From contig NZ_AMRN01000001.1 in assembly GCF_000300275.1 (NCBI RefSeq), forward strand, positions 372,001 to 436,000: a DNA stretch of 64,000 nt. Direction: 5' to 3'. The notes beneath the pieces are model-generated. The model ran no database searches. It saw only the letters and a list, made by a program, of their open reading frames with translations, and was not told the origin of the DNA. Positions 25,944 to 34,862 of this stretch are shown in pieces. The DNA comes from Thalassospira profundimaris WP0211. Lineage in GTDB: Bacteria; Pseudomonadota; Alphaproteobacteria; Rhodospirillales; Thalassospiraceae. Positions within the stretch are counted from its first letter, which is position 1, and each line of letters starts with the position of its first letter. Position numbers and translations under genes: made by a program.

Positions 25944-27467
25944 TTACCGAAGCAAACTGTTAAGGTCACTTGGCCCTTCAAGGAGATCCACATTGGTGTC
26001 AGTGGCGGCGTTTTGATCGGGCTTCGGCAACCGGATCACAAATTCCGCCCCGTCGATATAGTCCGCGGACAAGGTCAGGTCCCCGTTGAAATCATCCTGA
26101 ATAAGTTTGCGACAGATCGGCAATCCCTGACCGGTGCCAACACCCCGTTCCTTGGTGGTAAAGAAGTAATCAAAAATGCGTTCCCGAATATTTTCGGGAA
26201 CGCCCGCGCCATTATCACGCAAGCGGATATAGACATTGTCTTCATCAGACGTCACCTGAAGATCAATGCGCCCGCGGCGCTGACCTGTTTCACGGATGGC
26301 TTGTGACGCATTGACGATCAGGTTGATCAGCGCTTGCGACAAGTGGTTTCTGCGCCCACTGACTTCGGTGACATCGGACTGCATGACAACGTCCAGATCG
26401 GCGATATGTTTGACCTGGTTGCGCGTCAGGGTAACGGCGGTATCGATTTCCTCGGTAATCGAAATCGGCTCCACGGCATCGGTTGTCGGATGGGCAAATT
26501 TGCGAATACCGCGGACAATCTCGGCAATCCGGTTCAGGCCCTGAATGCTCTCGTCAATCGCCATCGGGACTTCTTCGGTAATGAAGTCGATCTTGGGTTT
26601 ATCAAGATTGAGCCGTGCCGGTTCATCGGGATTGTTGCGGTCAATCGCACCAACCAGATCGGCAAAGCTGTCGGACAAGAATTCAAGATTGTTCTGGATA
26701 TATTGTGCTGGCGTGTTGATTTCATGCGCAACCCCACCGGCCAAGGTGCCAAGCGCATGCATCTTGGCGTAATCGGCGGCTTCCTCGATCACTTCCTGTT
26801 CCTGGCGCGCTTTTTGGGCGGCCATATCGGCGGCAAAAATCTTTTGGCGCTGGCGAATCATGAAAGTTGCAAGAACTGCCATGACAATCACACCGACGAA
26901 AAACAGATAGGACAGGATCTGAATATCGGTTTTTACGACCGAGATATTGTTGGCGTTGTAAATCGAAACAAAGTTCGTTGTACGCACCACCGCCTGTTGC
27001 AAAGAGTCGTTCATCGGCTCAAGCAAGCGATACAACGCGCTCAGCTTTTCCTCAGGATCGGTGATGGTCGCCAACGCCGCGTCGATCTTGTCGATCTGAA
27101 GTTCAAGCTGTTTGATTGTTTCGGCGACTTCCGGCACCGTGAACAACACCTCGAACCCGTCACCATCACGCAGCAGGTAGACACGGCTGACCAGAATTTC
27201 ATATTCCAGCAGGACGCGATCAACCACATCATCAGACAAACCAATCCGGCCGATTGCAGCCTCGATGTCACGCTGCACGACAAGAAACTGACGCTGCACC
27301 TGAAAAACCGCCCAGACGAAATTTTCGCGGTACTTGAACCGCTCATCGTCAAGCTGGTGGACAATCGCTGCCGACAGAAATCCGTAAAGCACGACAAACA
27401 GGACCAATGCGATAAACATGGCCCTGCCTGACTGCTTGAACAGGAATGACTTAATTTGCTGCATCAA
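25944..27467 (-). CDS. Membrane sensor histidine kinase
   Basis: 507 residues. TM1 at about 17-36, a mainly helical periplasmic sensor region at 37-183, TM2 at about 184-203, a short coiled linker without a recognisable HAMP domain, then HisKA with His248 (GGVAHEINTPAQY) and the HATPase domain (N box LINLIVNASQAI, G1 DNGAGVP, G2 GVGTGQGLPICRKLI). The GGVAHEINTPAQYIQNN wording is typical of kinases coupled to FixJ/HDOD/EAL-type receivers. Its start overlaps the end of the upstream secreted protein by 17 bases, suggesting that the two are made together. No receiver is fused; four receiver proteins lie within 5 kb. Confidence 0.93.
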   Translation of the reverse strand: MMQQIKSFLFKQSGRAMFIALVLFVVLYGFLSAAIVHQLDDERFKYRENFVWAVFQVQRQFLVVQRDIEAAIGRIGLSDDVVDRVLLEYEILVSRVYLLRDGDGFEVLFTVPEVAETIKQLELQIDKIDAALATITDPEEKLSALYRLLEPMNDSLQQAVVRTTNFVSIYNANNISVVKTDIQILSYLFFVGVIVMAVLATFMIRQRQKIFAADMAAQKARQEQEVIEEAADYAKMHALGTLAGGVAHEINTPAQYIQNNLEFLSDSFADLVGAIDRNNPDEPARLNLDKPKIDFITEEVPMAIDESIQGLNRIAEIVRGIRKFAHPTTDAVEPISITEEIDTAVTLTRNQVKHIADLDVVMQSDVTEVSGRRNHLSQALINLIVNASQAIRETGQRRGRIDLQVTSDEDNVYIRLRDNGAGVPENIRERIFDYFFTTKERGVGTGQGLPICRKLIQDDFNGDLTLSADYIDGAEFVIRLPKPDQNAATDTNVDLLEGPSDLNSLLR

Positions 27468-27930
27468 CAGACTTTACCTGCCAGACGGAATAAGCCCAAT
27501 AGGTATCAGTCTGAAACCGCGCGTCGGCGTCATAGGGGAAGATGACCCAGAATGGCCCCTTTTCACGCACCGACATTTCGGCATCGTTGAGGTGATAGGC
27601 CAGAATGGCACCATCGTTGCGCAGAACATCCGCAGGCACCATCACGTTATAGTCGTTGAGTGCTGAAACACGCACGGTTTCCGCTTTCAGACCATAGGTG
27701 TCAAACAACGTATCAAAGGCAACACCACGGAACTTCTGTACCCCGTCAGTCCACTGGGTCGAGGTACTTATTTCGGTGGCCTGCAGCTTCATCAGTTCCT
27801 CAAGCGAAACATGGACAGTTTCACCATCAACCCTGGTCATGGACAATGTGCCACCCGCCACAGACGGGGCGACATGAAATCCGATCAGTGCGATCACCAT
27901 CGCAACCAGTTTAAAGGCGCTTTTCATCAT
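27451..27930 (-). CDS. Secreted sulfite-oxidase-fold protein without cysteine
   Basis: About 159 residues: a Sec signal (FKLVAMVIALIGFHVAPSVAG) and a domain resembling the molybdopterin-binding fold of sulfite oxidase relatives (segments STQWTDGVQKFRGVAFDTLFDTYG, VSALNDYNVMVPADVL, GPFWVIFPYDADARF). The mature part has no cysteine, so the Mo-ligating Cys of true enzymes is missing; a ligand-binding or sensing role for the kinase is more likely (inference). Start 27930 is chosen because GGAG lies ten bases upstream; ATG 27939 almost touches that site. It overlaps the kinase gene by 17 bases. Confidence 0.78.
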   Translation of the reverse strand: MMKSAFKLVAMVIALIGFHVAPSVAGGTLSMTRVDGETVHVSLEELMKLQATEISTSTQWTDGVQKFRGVAFDTLFDTYGLKAETVRVSALNDYNVMVPADVLRNDGAILAYHLNDAEMSVREKGPFWVIFPYDADARFQTDTYWAYSVWQVKSVDAAN

Positions 27931-28019
27931 TTTTTTCATGCTCCATCACACGATTATACACAGTGGTTGCCAGCAATTGTTTTTCAATGCCTGCACCGGG
28001 AATTTTGACGCGATATCAA

Positions 28020-29204
28020 TCAGCCAGATGCCTGAAGGGGTATGATTGCGGTCTCTTCCCACTCTTCGAGTGATACCGGTACACCAAGGTGGAAACCTTG
28101 CAGTTCTGTAATCCCGTAAACCCGCAGCCTTTCGACGACACCGGGGTTTTCGATACCCTTGGCGGAAATCGAAAGACCCATTTTCGAGCAGACCTGTGCA
28201 ATCCATTCAACAAAGGCATCATCGAGAAAATCTGTCATGGTGCCGCGCACCAGATCGCGATCAAGCTTGATGCCGGCAAAGACTTCCTGACGTAGCAGAT
28301 CAAGCGAATTGTTCCCCGATCCGAAATCATCAATCAGAAGCGCAATACCGCGTTCGCGCAAACGCGTGGCGTTTGCCAGCATCTCAAGATCATTTGACAG
28401 CAATTGGCGTTCGGGAATTTCATAGGACACGGTCACCCCGCGCATCCGCATCTTTTCATAGAAGCGAATGAGCAGCTCAAAGAATTGCGGTGTCTTCAGA
28501 GAAAACAGCGACAAATTGACCGCAAGGTTGGCCTGATCACCCATAAGTGCACGATAGCGCGGTGCCTGATCAATCATGATGGCCATCAACTGACTGCCAA
28601 GGCGGTTGATCACCGGATTGTCCTGGGAGGCTTCGATGATCTCGTCGATGCCAAATTCCTTTTCAAGAGATGGCATGCGACACAGGACCTCTGCCCCGCA
28701 CAGGCCAAGGTCGCTTGCACGAAAACGCGGCTGCAGGACGGTGTGGAAGTCTGCCCGGTCAATGGCGTTATTGACCATCAGGGCCGTTGGGCCCGAAGAA
28801 ACCTTTTTAACCACCACGCCGGTATTGAGAATACGGTCAATCGCTTCCTTAAGGACGGCGACCGATACCGGCTTGGCCAGAACGCGTGTCACCATGGCCT
28901 GATTGATCGCCTCACGCAGCGACAGGCTGGAGACGTTACCAGACAACAACATCCGGTTGATGCCGGGTGCCATGCGCGCTGACTGTTTGAGAAAGGAAAT
29001 ACCGTCAATATTCGGCATCACCAGATCGGCAATGATCAGGTCGGTCCGGTCGCGGTTTTTCGCCAGCCAATCCAGTGCAGCCTGCCCGTCTGTATGGGTG
29101 ACGAATTCAAAGCAGCCCGACAGGGTACGACGTACCGCAGCCAGCAACTTTTCATCATCATCGACCATCAGAATGACGGGCCGTTGTTTATCAACCTGAT
29201 CCAT
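28020..29204 (-). CDS. Response regulator with EAL domain, probably inactive
   Basis: 394 residues. Receiver at 8-125 with Asp60 as phospho-acceptor, then an EAL domain at about 150-390. Key positions present: Glu172 (AEVLCR for EAL), Asn230 (NLSLFSL), Glu262 (YEIPE), Asp292-Asp293 (IDDFGSG), Lys313 (IKLD), Gln369 (LQGFH). The Glu of the usual AEGVE motif is replaced by Lys349 (SAKGIE), a metal-site residue in active c-di-GMP phosphodiesterases, so activity is doubtful. ATG 29204 is supported by GGAG ten bases upstream. It lies 90 bases upstream of the secreted protein gene and could share its operon. Confidence 0.9.
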   Translation of the reverse strand: MDQVDKQRPVILMVDDDEKLLAAVRRTLSGCFEFVTHTDGQAALDWLAKNRDRTDLIIADLVMPNIDGISFLKQSARMAPGINRMLLSGNVSSLSLREAINQAMVTRVLAKPVSVAVLKEAIDRILNTGVVVKKVSSGPTALMVNNAIDRADFHTVLQPRFRASDLGLCGAEVLCRMPSLEKEFGIDEIIEASQDNPVINRLGSQLMAIMIDQAPRYRALMGDQANLAVNLSLFSLKTPQFFELLIRFYEKMRMRGVTVSYEIPERQLLSNDLEMLANATRLRERGIALLIDDFGSGNNSLDLLRQEVFAGIKLDRDLVRGTMTDFLDDAFVEWIAQVCSKMGLSISAKGIENPGVVERLRVYGITELQGFHLGVPVSLEEWEETAIIPLQASG

Positions 29205-29356
29205 AAATGGACATCTCCGGAACGCGATCACCGCGGTAATCTTCTCAAGACAGCCCCGCCTAAATGCGTGCTATACAAATAGCGGAGCTTTGAACGTTCG
29301 CAGATTAGTGTCAGACTACCTTTCTCCAATATCCCCATTTGTGGAGGGCGCTTTTG

Positions 29357-30325
29357 ATGACGGCCAAAAAGACGGTCCGGATTGCCTTTGTCGATGATGA
29401 CGAAAATCTTCTGTCGTCTCATCGCCGCAATTTTGCCCGCCTGCGCCCGGACTGGGAGGGGGTCTTTGTCAATGACCCGATTGCCGCGCGTGATGCCATC
29501 ATCGCCGATCCGGATGTTTCGGCAGTCATCCTTGATATCCACATGCCAGGCATGACCGGCCTTGAACTTGCCGCCGAACTGCGCACGGCCCGCAAGGAAT
29601 TGATCATTGTGATGCTGACGGGATATGCCGATCTGCAATCAGCACTGCTGGCGGTCAATGAAATCGGCGTCTTTCGCTTCTATCCCAAACCAACCATGCT
29701 CGAGACGATGCTCGATGACATCGAAACCGAGATCAAAAGCCGTCTCGGCCAAAGCGATGATACCCTGCCGACCGAGTTTCTCGACCTGTTTGAGCTGGGC
29801 GTGATTGCGGTTGACGAGACCCTGACCATCCTGCATCTCAATTCACAGGGTGCCGAGGTTCTCAGGCGGTCCTCACTGGTCCGATCCGGCCCGCAAGGAC
29901 GCCTGATCATTGACCCAAGCCCGGAAGGACTGACGAAATTTCTTGTGCCGCCGGGCAAAACCGTTCCCCGCAGCCATCAGAGCTTCTCGCTCGAACGTGA
30001 CGGTGAAAAGCTGTCGCTTCTTATTCGCCGGGTCCCCAAAAAAGCCGATAGCAAACAAAGCTTCATGATCATTCTGGTTGACCCGGCCCAGCAGCGTCCG
30101 CCTGCGGTCGACGATCTGATGGATCTGTTTGGCCTAACCCGATCCGAAGCCAAACTGACCCAAAAACTGGCCGAGGGACTGGCCCTTGATCAGGCCGCAG
30201 AACTGGTCGGAATCTCGCATTCTTCGGCACGCACTTATCTTAAGACCATCTTCTCGAAAACCGGCGTGAACCGACAGCCGCAACTGATGAAAACGGTGCT
30301 TTCAAGTATTCCGTCCTTGCGCTAA
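29357..30325 (+). CDS. Response regulator with PAS-like middle and C-terminal HTH
   Basis: 322 residues. Receiver domain 5-120 with Asp60 as phospho-acceptor (AVILDIHMPGMTG) and Lys in FYPKPT. A PAS-like segment follows (ELGVIAVDETLTILHLNSQG, about 140-245). The C-terminal 65 residues form a LuxR-like HTH (LTRSEAKLTQKLAEGLALDQAAELVGISHSSARTYLKTIFSKTG). ATG 29357 is fixed by GGAGG nine bases upstream. Divergent from the receiver-EAL gene and the only DNA-binding protein of the signalling block, so it is the best candidate for the transcriptional output, perhaps of the exopolysaccharide genes just downstream. Confidence 0.88.
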   Translation: MTAKKTVRIAFVDDDENLLSSHRRNFARLRPDWEGVFVNDPIAARDAIIADPDVSAVILDIHMPGMTGLELAAELRTARKELIIVMLTGYADLQSALLAVNEIGVFRFYPKPTMLETMLDDIETEIKSRLGQSDDTLPTEFLDLFELGVIAVDETLTILHLNSQGAEVLRRSSLVRSGPQGRLIIDPSPEGLTKFLVPPGKTVPRSHQSFSLERDGEKLSLLIRRVPKKADSKQSFMIILVDPAQQRPPAVDDLMDLFGLTRSEAKLTQKLAEGLALDQAAELVGISHSSARTYLKTIFSKTGVNRQPQLMKTVLSSIPSLR

Positions 30326-30458
30326 CGCCCTGTAAATTAGTGCTTAAACAACGTCATCCGACCAAAGACCCACACCATAAAAACTTGAAAACGCCACCAA
30401 TACATCTACCCTGAGTTAATAAGCACAGGGTCTTGAATGCTGGGGTGGGGCACAGGAG

Positions 30459-31175
30459 TTGACTGGACATAGCGACACATCAGAACCGTCGTCAAAACCG
30501 TCCTGGGCCTGTCATCGGTCAACGTTAGACCATAACCGATCTGTCAAACGGGCATGCGATATTCTGTTTGCCGGGATCGGGTTGCTGGTGCTTTTCCCTG
30601 TTCTGATGATCATTGCGGTCTTGCTGTTCGGATCTGGCTTTCACAATCCTCTGTTTTTGCAAAAACGGGTTGGTCTTGACGGTCGGATCTTTGTCATTTT
30701 CAAGTTCCGGACTTTACGTGATCGCACCTGCCGCCCACTTTCTGCACGCGGCTTGCGATTTGCAGAAACGCTCAGTTCCATTTTGCGTATCACCGGTCTT
30801 GATGAATTGCCGCAATTCATCAATGTGCTGCGCGGCGATATGTCGCTGGTCGGACCGCGTCCGCACAGCCTTGCCGATCATCATCGATTTGCCCAACGCA
30901 TTCCCGATTATGCCGTCCGGCTTGCGATAAAGCCGGGCATGACCGGATGGGCGCAAATTCAGGGCTGGCGCGGCCCGGTCTGCAGCGATGATCACTTGCA
31001 GGCGCGCGTTGCCTGCGATCTTGAATATATCCGCCGCCAGACCCCTCTGTTTGATTGCGCCATTCTGGTCCGCACGGTTGTCCTTCCCTTCAGGACGCTG
31101 GCGCGATATCGGGCGCAACGCCAGCCCCAACACGCACTCAAACCCTGTCTTGGCCATGACCGGCGGCTGGTGTAA
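30459..31175 (+). CDS. Exopolysaccharide initiating sugar transferase
   Basis: Bacterial sugar transferase of the WcaJ/ExoY/PglC type that loads the first sugar-phosphate onto undecaprenyl phosphate. One hydrophobic re-entrant segment (ILFAGIGLLVLFPVLMIIAVLLF), then the conserved KRVGLDGRIFVIFKFRTL, RITGLDELPQFINVLRGDMSLVGPRP and KPGMTGWAQIQGWRG motifs. 238 residues, a short ExoY-like form. No ATG or GTG exists in frame upstream of the domain; the only candidate is TTG 30459, with AGGAG directly adjacent and a G-rich stretch about eight bases upstream. The stop overlaps the next ATG by one base. Confidence 0.9.
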   Translation: MTGHSDTSEPSSKPSWACHRSTLDHNRSVKRACDILFAGIGLLVLFPVLMIIAVLLFGSGFHNPLFLQKRVGLDGRIFVIFKFRTLRDRTCRPLSARGLRFAETLSSILRITGLDELPQFINVLRGDMSLVGPRPHSLADHHRFAQRIPDYAVRLAIKPGMTGWAQIQGWRGPVCSDDHLQARVACDLEYIRRQTPLFDCAILVRTVVLPFRTLARYRAQRQPQHALKPCLGHDRRLV

Positions 31176-32377
31176 TGCGTAAATTCGTGATGTTCGCCGC
31201 ACTGCTCTGTGCAAGTGTCGTGGCCCCTGCCGTCGCAATGGAATATCCCGAAGACGCTGGTGGCATTCGTCTTGGTCGAATTCTGGCAACCCCGTCGGTT
31301 GAATTCGGCACGCGATATGACAGCAACATCTTCCAAAGCGATACCAATCCGACCGGTGACGTCATCACAACCTTGACCCCGCGTCTGGCCCTGCAAGGCG
31401 ACTGGCGGGTTTTTCGCCTGCATTTGGCAGCCGGTGGCGAGCTTGGCTTTTTTGCCGACTCATCTAGTGATGACTATCAGGACATTGAGCTCAGCACTGC
31501 GGGCAGCCTTGATCTCGGTGCGACATCCGTTGAAGGCGGGATTCAGCTTAAACGCGCCCATGACCCGCGCGGCAGCAACGATGTGCCGACCAGTGCCACA
31601 GAGCCCGTTATTTATCGTGATATCAGCGCCCAGATTGGCGGCCGCCATATCACCAACGGCCTGCATTACGAATCACAGTTTGCACTTCGCCGTCTTGATT
31701 TTGACGACAGCACCGCGCGCAACGGATCGATCATCCGCAATGATGATCGTGATCGCCTTGAACTGCGCGAGACGCTCCGTATTCTGTGGCCGCTTGATCT
31801 TGGGCGTGAGGCTTACGGCGAAATCACGTTTAACCAGCGGCAATATGATCGGACCCCTGATGATGGTGGACGCATCCGCGATTCTGCGGGGTATCAAGTG
31901 CTGGGCGGCATTCGCCTTGATCTGACCGATCTGATCACGGCCGATCTGGCGGCAGGCTGGATGAACCAGACCTATGCCGACCCGGCCTTTGGCGATATCG
32001 GGGATTATACCTTGCGCGGCGATTTCGACTGGTCGGTCACCCGCCTGACCAATATCACGTTCAATGCTGCCCGAACTGTGCGCGAAACGACCCAGACCGG
32101 CGCCAGTGGCATTCTGGCCTTTGAGGCAGGAGCAGGTATTTCCCATGAACTGCGCCGGCGATTGACCGTTTCACTCCGCGCCGACTACAGCGCAGAAACC
32201 TTCCAACAGACCACGCGGCGTGACAACACCAGTCGGTTCGGGGTTGGCATTGGCTATGAGCTTAATCGCCTTGCCCGGATCGAGGGTGGCCTCGCCTACG
32301 ATCAGCGAAATTCAAACAGCGCGGGTGAGGATTATGAACGCCTGCAAAGCCACATCCGCCTCAAGCTGGAGATGTAA
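31175..32377 (+). CDS. Outer-membrane beta-barrel protein of an EPS locus
   Basis: 400 residues with a Sec signal (MRKFVMFAALLCASVVAPAVAM) and alternating beta strands ending in an aromatic/charged C-terminus (HIRLKLEM). It resembles the outer-membrane barrel proteins (VpsM/BBP2-type, putative beta-barrel porin) found in exopolysaccharide clusters, with repeated patterns such as LEAAYDQR, LRADYSAETF and FGVGIGYELN-type turns. Tightly coupled between the sugar transferase and the Wza-like gene. Exact role (export pore or surface anchoring) not established. Confidence 0.8.
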   Translation: MRKFVMFAALLCASVVAPAVAMEYPEDAGGIRLGRILATPSVEFGTRYDSNIFQSDTNPTGDVITTLTPRLALQGDWRVFRLHLAAGGELGFFADSSSDDYQDIELSTAGSLDLGATSVEGGIQLKRAHDPRGSNDVPTSATEPVIYRDISAQIGGRHITNGLHYESQFALRRLDFDDSTARNGSIIRNDDRDRLELRETLRILWPLDLGREAYGEITFNQRQYDRTPDDGGRIRDSAGYQVLGGIRLDLTDLITADLAAGWMNQTYADPAFGDIGDYTLRGDFDWSVTRLTNITFNAARTVRETTQTGASGILAFEAGAGISHELRRRLTVSLRADYSAETFQQTTRRDNTSRFGVGIGYELNRLARIEGGLAYDQRNSNSAGEDYERLQSHIRLKLEM

Positions 32378-32932
32378 ATGACCATACCAAAGCCACGCTT
32401 GTTTAATGGCTTGCGCACGGCCCTGATCACGCTGATCGCCTTGATCGCAATGACGATGACGGCAAAGGCCCAAACCATCTATGTCATGGACAGCGGCGAT
32501 ACGGTGCGGGTCACGGTGTTTGGCGAACCGGATCTGTCAGGCGAATTCGAGGTCGATGCCACGGGCAGGCTAAACCTTGCGCTGATCGGGCCGGTAAGCG
32601 TGCGCAACCTCACCACAGATCAGGCGCGCCAGAAAATCCATGACGCCTATCTGGATGGTTATTTGCGTCATCCCGATATTGCTGTCGAAATCATCGCCTT
32701 TCGCCCGTTCTTCATCATGGGGGAAGTCAATCAGCCGGGATCCTATGATTATGTGCCGGGGATGAATGTGCTTAATGCCATCGCGGTCGGCGGCGGGCTC
32801 ACCTATCGCGGGGATGAGGATGACATCGAAATACTGCGTGGTCATGATGCATCGCGCGTCGTTATCCCGGCAACGCTCGCCACCATCGTCATGCCAGGCG
32901 ACATCGTACGCGTGGCCGAGAGGTACTTCTAA
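32378..32932 (+). CDS. Polysaccharide export protein, Wza/GumB-like, short
   Basis: 184 residues with a Sec signal ending near MTAKAQ, a Poly_export domain (DSGDTVRVTVFGEPDLSGEFEVDATGRLNLALIGPVSV) and one SLBB domain (GEVNQPGSYDYVPGMNVLNAIAVGGGL). It lacks the lipobox Cys and the C-terminal membrane helix of E. coli Wza, like the short GumB/ExoF-type proteins. Its start follows the barrel gene stop directly. The locus ends here, without a Wzc-type kinase or flippase. Confidence 0.9.
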   Translation: MTIPKPRLFNGLRTALITLIALIAMTMTAKAQTIYVMDSGDTVRVTVFGEPDLSGEFEVDATGRLNLALIGPVSVRNLTTDQARQKIHDAYLDGYLRHPDIAVEIIAFRPFFIMGEVNQPGSYDYVPGMNVLNAIAVGGGLTYRGDEDDIEILRGHDASRVVIPATLATIVMPGDIVRVAERYF

Positions 32933-33158
32933 ATCACTGCAAAAAGACGGCTTTCCAGCACAATCAACTGTGGATTTTAGATCAGAACGCAGGGGTTTTA
33001 GAACTGCTCCATATATCGTCGGATTTTCCGCTGTTTTCTGGATCAACCATCTTTACCTGCGCCCGTTTTCCATGATGAAATCGCGCTCACGCCATCAAGA
33101 GATGGCAAACAGATAAAAACTAAAACGATTTTGCCCCACGCAACGGAGTTCACGAAAC

Positions 33159-34826
33159 ATGTCCGGGAAAACAGAAACGCGCCATGGCGGACGCATTCTG
33201 GTCGATCAACTGGCCCTGCACGGGGCTGAACGCGTCTTTCTTGTCCCGGGCGAAAGCTATCTCGCCGTGCTTGATGGGCTTGTCGATCATCCGGGCATCG
33301 ATCCGATCATTTGCCGTCAGGAAGGCGGGGCCGCCATCATGGCAGAGGCCTACGGCAAGCTCACCAATAAACCCGGCATCTGCATGGTCACCCGTGGTCC
33401 CGGTGCCACCAACGCATCGGCCGGCGTTCATGTCGCCCATCAGGACAGCACACCAATGATCCTGCTGGTCGGGCAGATCGGGCGTGACATGGTTGATCGC
33501 GAAGCGTTTCAGGAAGTCGATTACCGCAAAATGTTCGACCCATTGGCAAAGTGGGTCGGGCAGATTGATGACATCAACCGCATTCCGGAATATATCAGCC
33601 ACGCCTATCACATCGCGACATCCGGTCGCCCCGGCCCTGTGGTTCTGGCGCTTCCCGAAGACATGCTGTCTTCAAGCACAGATGTTGCCGATGCCAAACC
33701 CTACGTCCCGGTTGAGGCCAAAACAGCGCCTGAAGATGTCTCTCGCTTCCGTGACGCTCTTGCGAAATCCGCAAAGCCGGTCATGATCGTTGGTGGGGGT
33801 GGCTGGACCCGCGAAGCGACTGAAAACCTTAAATCGTTTGCAGTTCGTAACAATGTGCCGATTGCGACAAGCTTCCGCTGTCAGGACTATATCCCCAACA
33901 CGCACAGCCACTTCATTGGTGATGTCGGGATCGGCATCAACCCGAAGCTGGCCGAGCTCATCAAGGACAGTGATATTGTGATCCTTGTCGGATCGCGCAT
34001 GGGGGAAATGACCAGCAGCGGCTATAGCCTGCTTGATATCCCCTGCCCGAAACAGAAACTGGTCCATGTTTACAGCGGCCCGGATGAGTTGGGCCGGGTT
34101 TATCGCCCCGATGTTGCAATCAATGCGTCCCAGCGATCTTTCCTGCGCGCCATCGCCATGATGGAGCCGGTGGATGGATCGGCCCGCGATGACATGATCG
34201 AAACCGCACACGCCAACTACATCGCCTTTTCCACCCCGGTTGAAACCCCGGGCGATGTCAAAATGGCCCATGTGGTGGCGGAACTGCGTGAAAAACTGCC
34301 CGACAATGCGATTGTCACCAATGGGGCGGGCAACTACGCCGCCTTTTTGCATCGCTTCTTCCGCTATCGCGAATACCGCACCGAACTGGCCCCGACATCG
34401 GGCTCGATGGGTTATGGGCTTCCGGCCTCGGTCTCGGCCAAGCTCGCCCATCCGGACCGTCCGGTGGTGTGTCTTGCCGGTGATGGGTGTTTCTTGATGC
34501 ACGGGCAGGAATTTGCCACCGCCGTGCAGTATGGCGCGAATATCATCACGCTGGTCGTCAATAACGGCATGTTCGGCACCATTCGCATGCATCAGGAACG
34601 CAACTATCCCGGCCGTGTGTCTGGCACCGAACTGCACAACCCGGATTTCGCCGCCTACGCCAAGGCCTTTGGCGGATACGGTGAAACCGTCACCAAAACC
34701 TCGGATTTCGGCCCTGCCTTCGACCGCGCAGTCGCCTCAGGCAAACCAGCGATCTTGGAAATCCAGGTGGACCCGCAGGCGCTTACCCCGATCAAAACCC
34801 TTGATCAGATCCGCGCGGGCACCTAA
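33159..34826 (+). CDS. ThDP-dependent enzyme, acetolactate-synthase-like
   Basis: Thiamine diphosphate enzyme of the acetolactate synthase/benzoylformate decarboxylase superfamily, 555 residues. PYR domain with the activating Glu (ICRQEGGAAIMAEAYGK), a central domain, and a PP domain with the ThDP motif GDGCFLMHGQEFATAVQYGANI...NN. Standing alone without a small subunit, it may be a catabolic decarboxylase, ligase or oxidase rather than the biosynthetic enzyme. Ribosome site GGAG ten bases before ATG 33159. The 226 bases before it show no gene. Confidence 0.88.
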   Translation: MSGKTETRHGGRILVDQLALHGAERVFLVPGESYLAVLDGLVDHPGIDPIICRQEGGAAIMAEAYGKLTNKPGICMVTRGPGATNASAGVHVAHQDSTPMILLVGQIGRDMVDREAFQEVDYRKMFDPLAKWVGQIDDINRIPEYISHAYHIATSGRPGPVVLALPEDMLSSSTDVADAKPYVPVEAKTAPEDVSRFRDALAKSAKPVMIVGGGGWTREATENLKSFAVRNNVPIATSFRCQDYIPNTHSHFIGDVGIGINPKLAELIKDSDIVILVGSRMGEMTSSGYSLLDIPCPKQKLVHVYSGPDELGRVYRPDVAINASQRSFLRAIAMMEPVDGSARDDMIETAHANYIAFSTPVETPGDVKMAHVVAELREKLPDNAIVTNGAGNYAAFLHRFFRYREYRTELAPTSGSMGYGLPASVSAKLAHPDRPVVCLAGDGCFLMHGQEFATAVQYGANIITLVVNNGMFGTIRMHQERNYPGRVSGTELHNPDFAAYAKAFGGYGETVTKTSDFGPAFDRAVASGKPAILEIQVDPQALTPIKTLDQIRAGT

Positions 34827-34862
34827 GTCGATTTAATTGTTTCGAAAATGCAATAAGCGAGA

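Noticed and set aside
32933..33158. Gap between the Wza-like gene and the ThDP enzyme as a hidden gene
   Set aside because: No frame with coding character and no clear terminator; only ordinary intergenic sequence seen.
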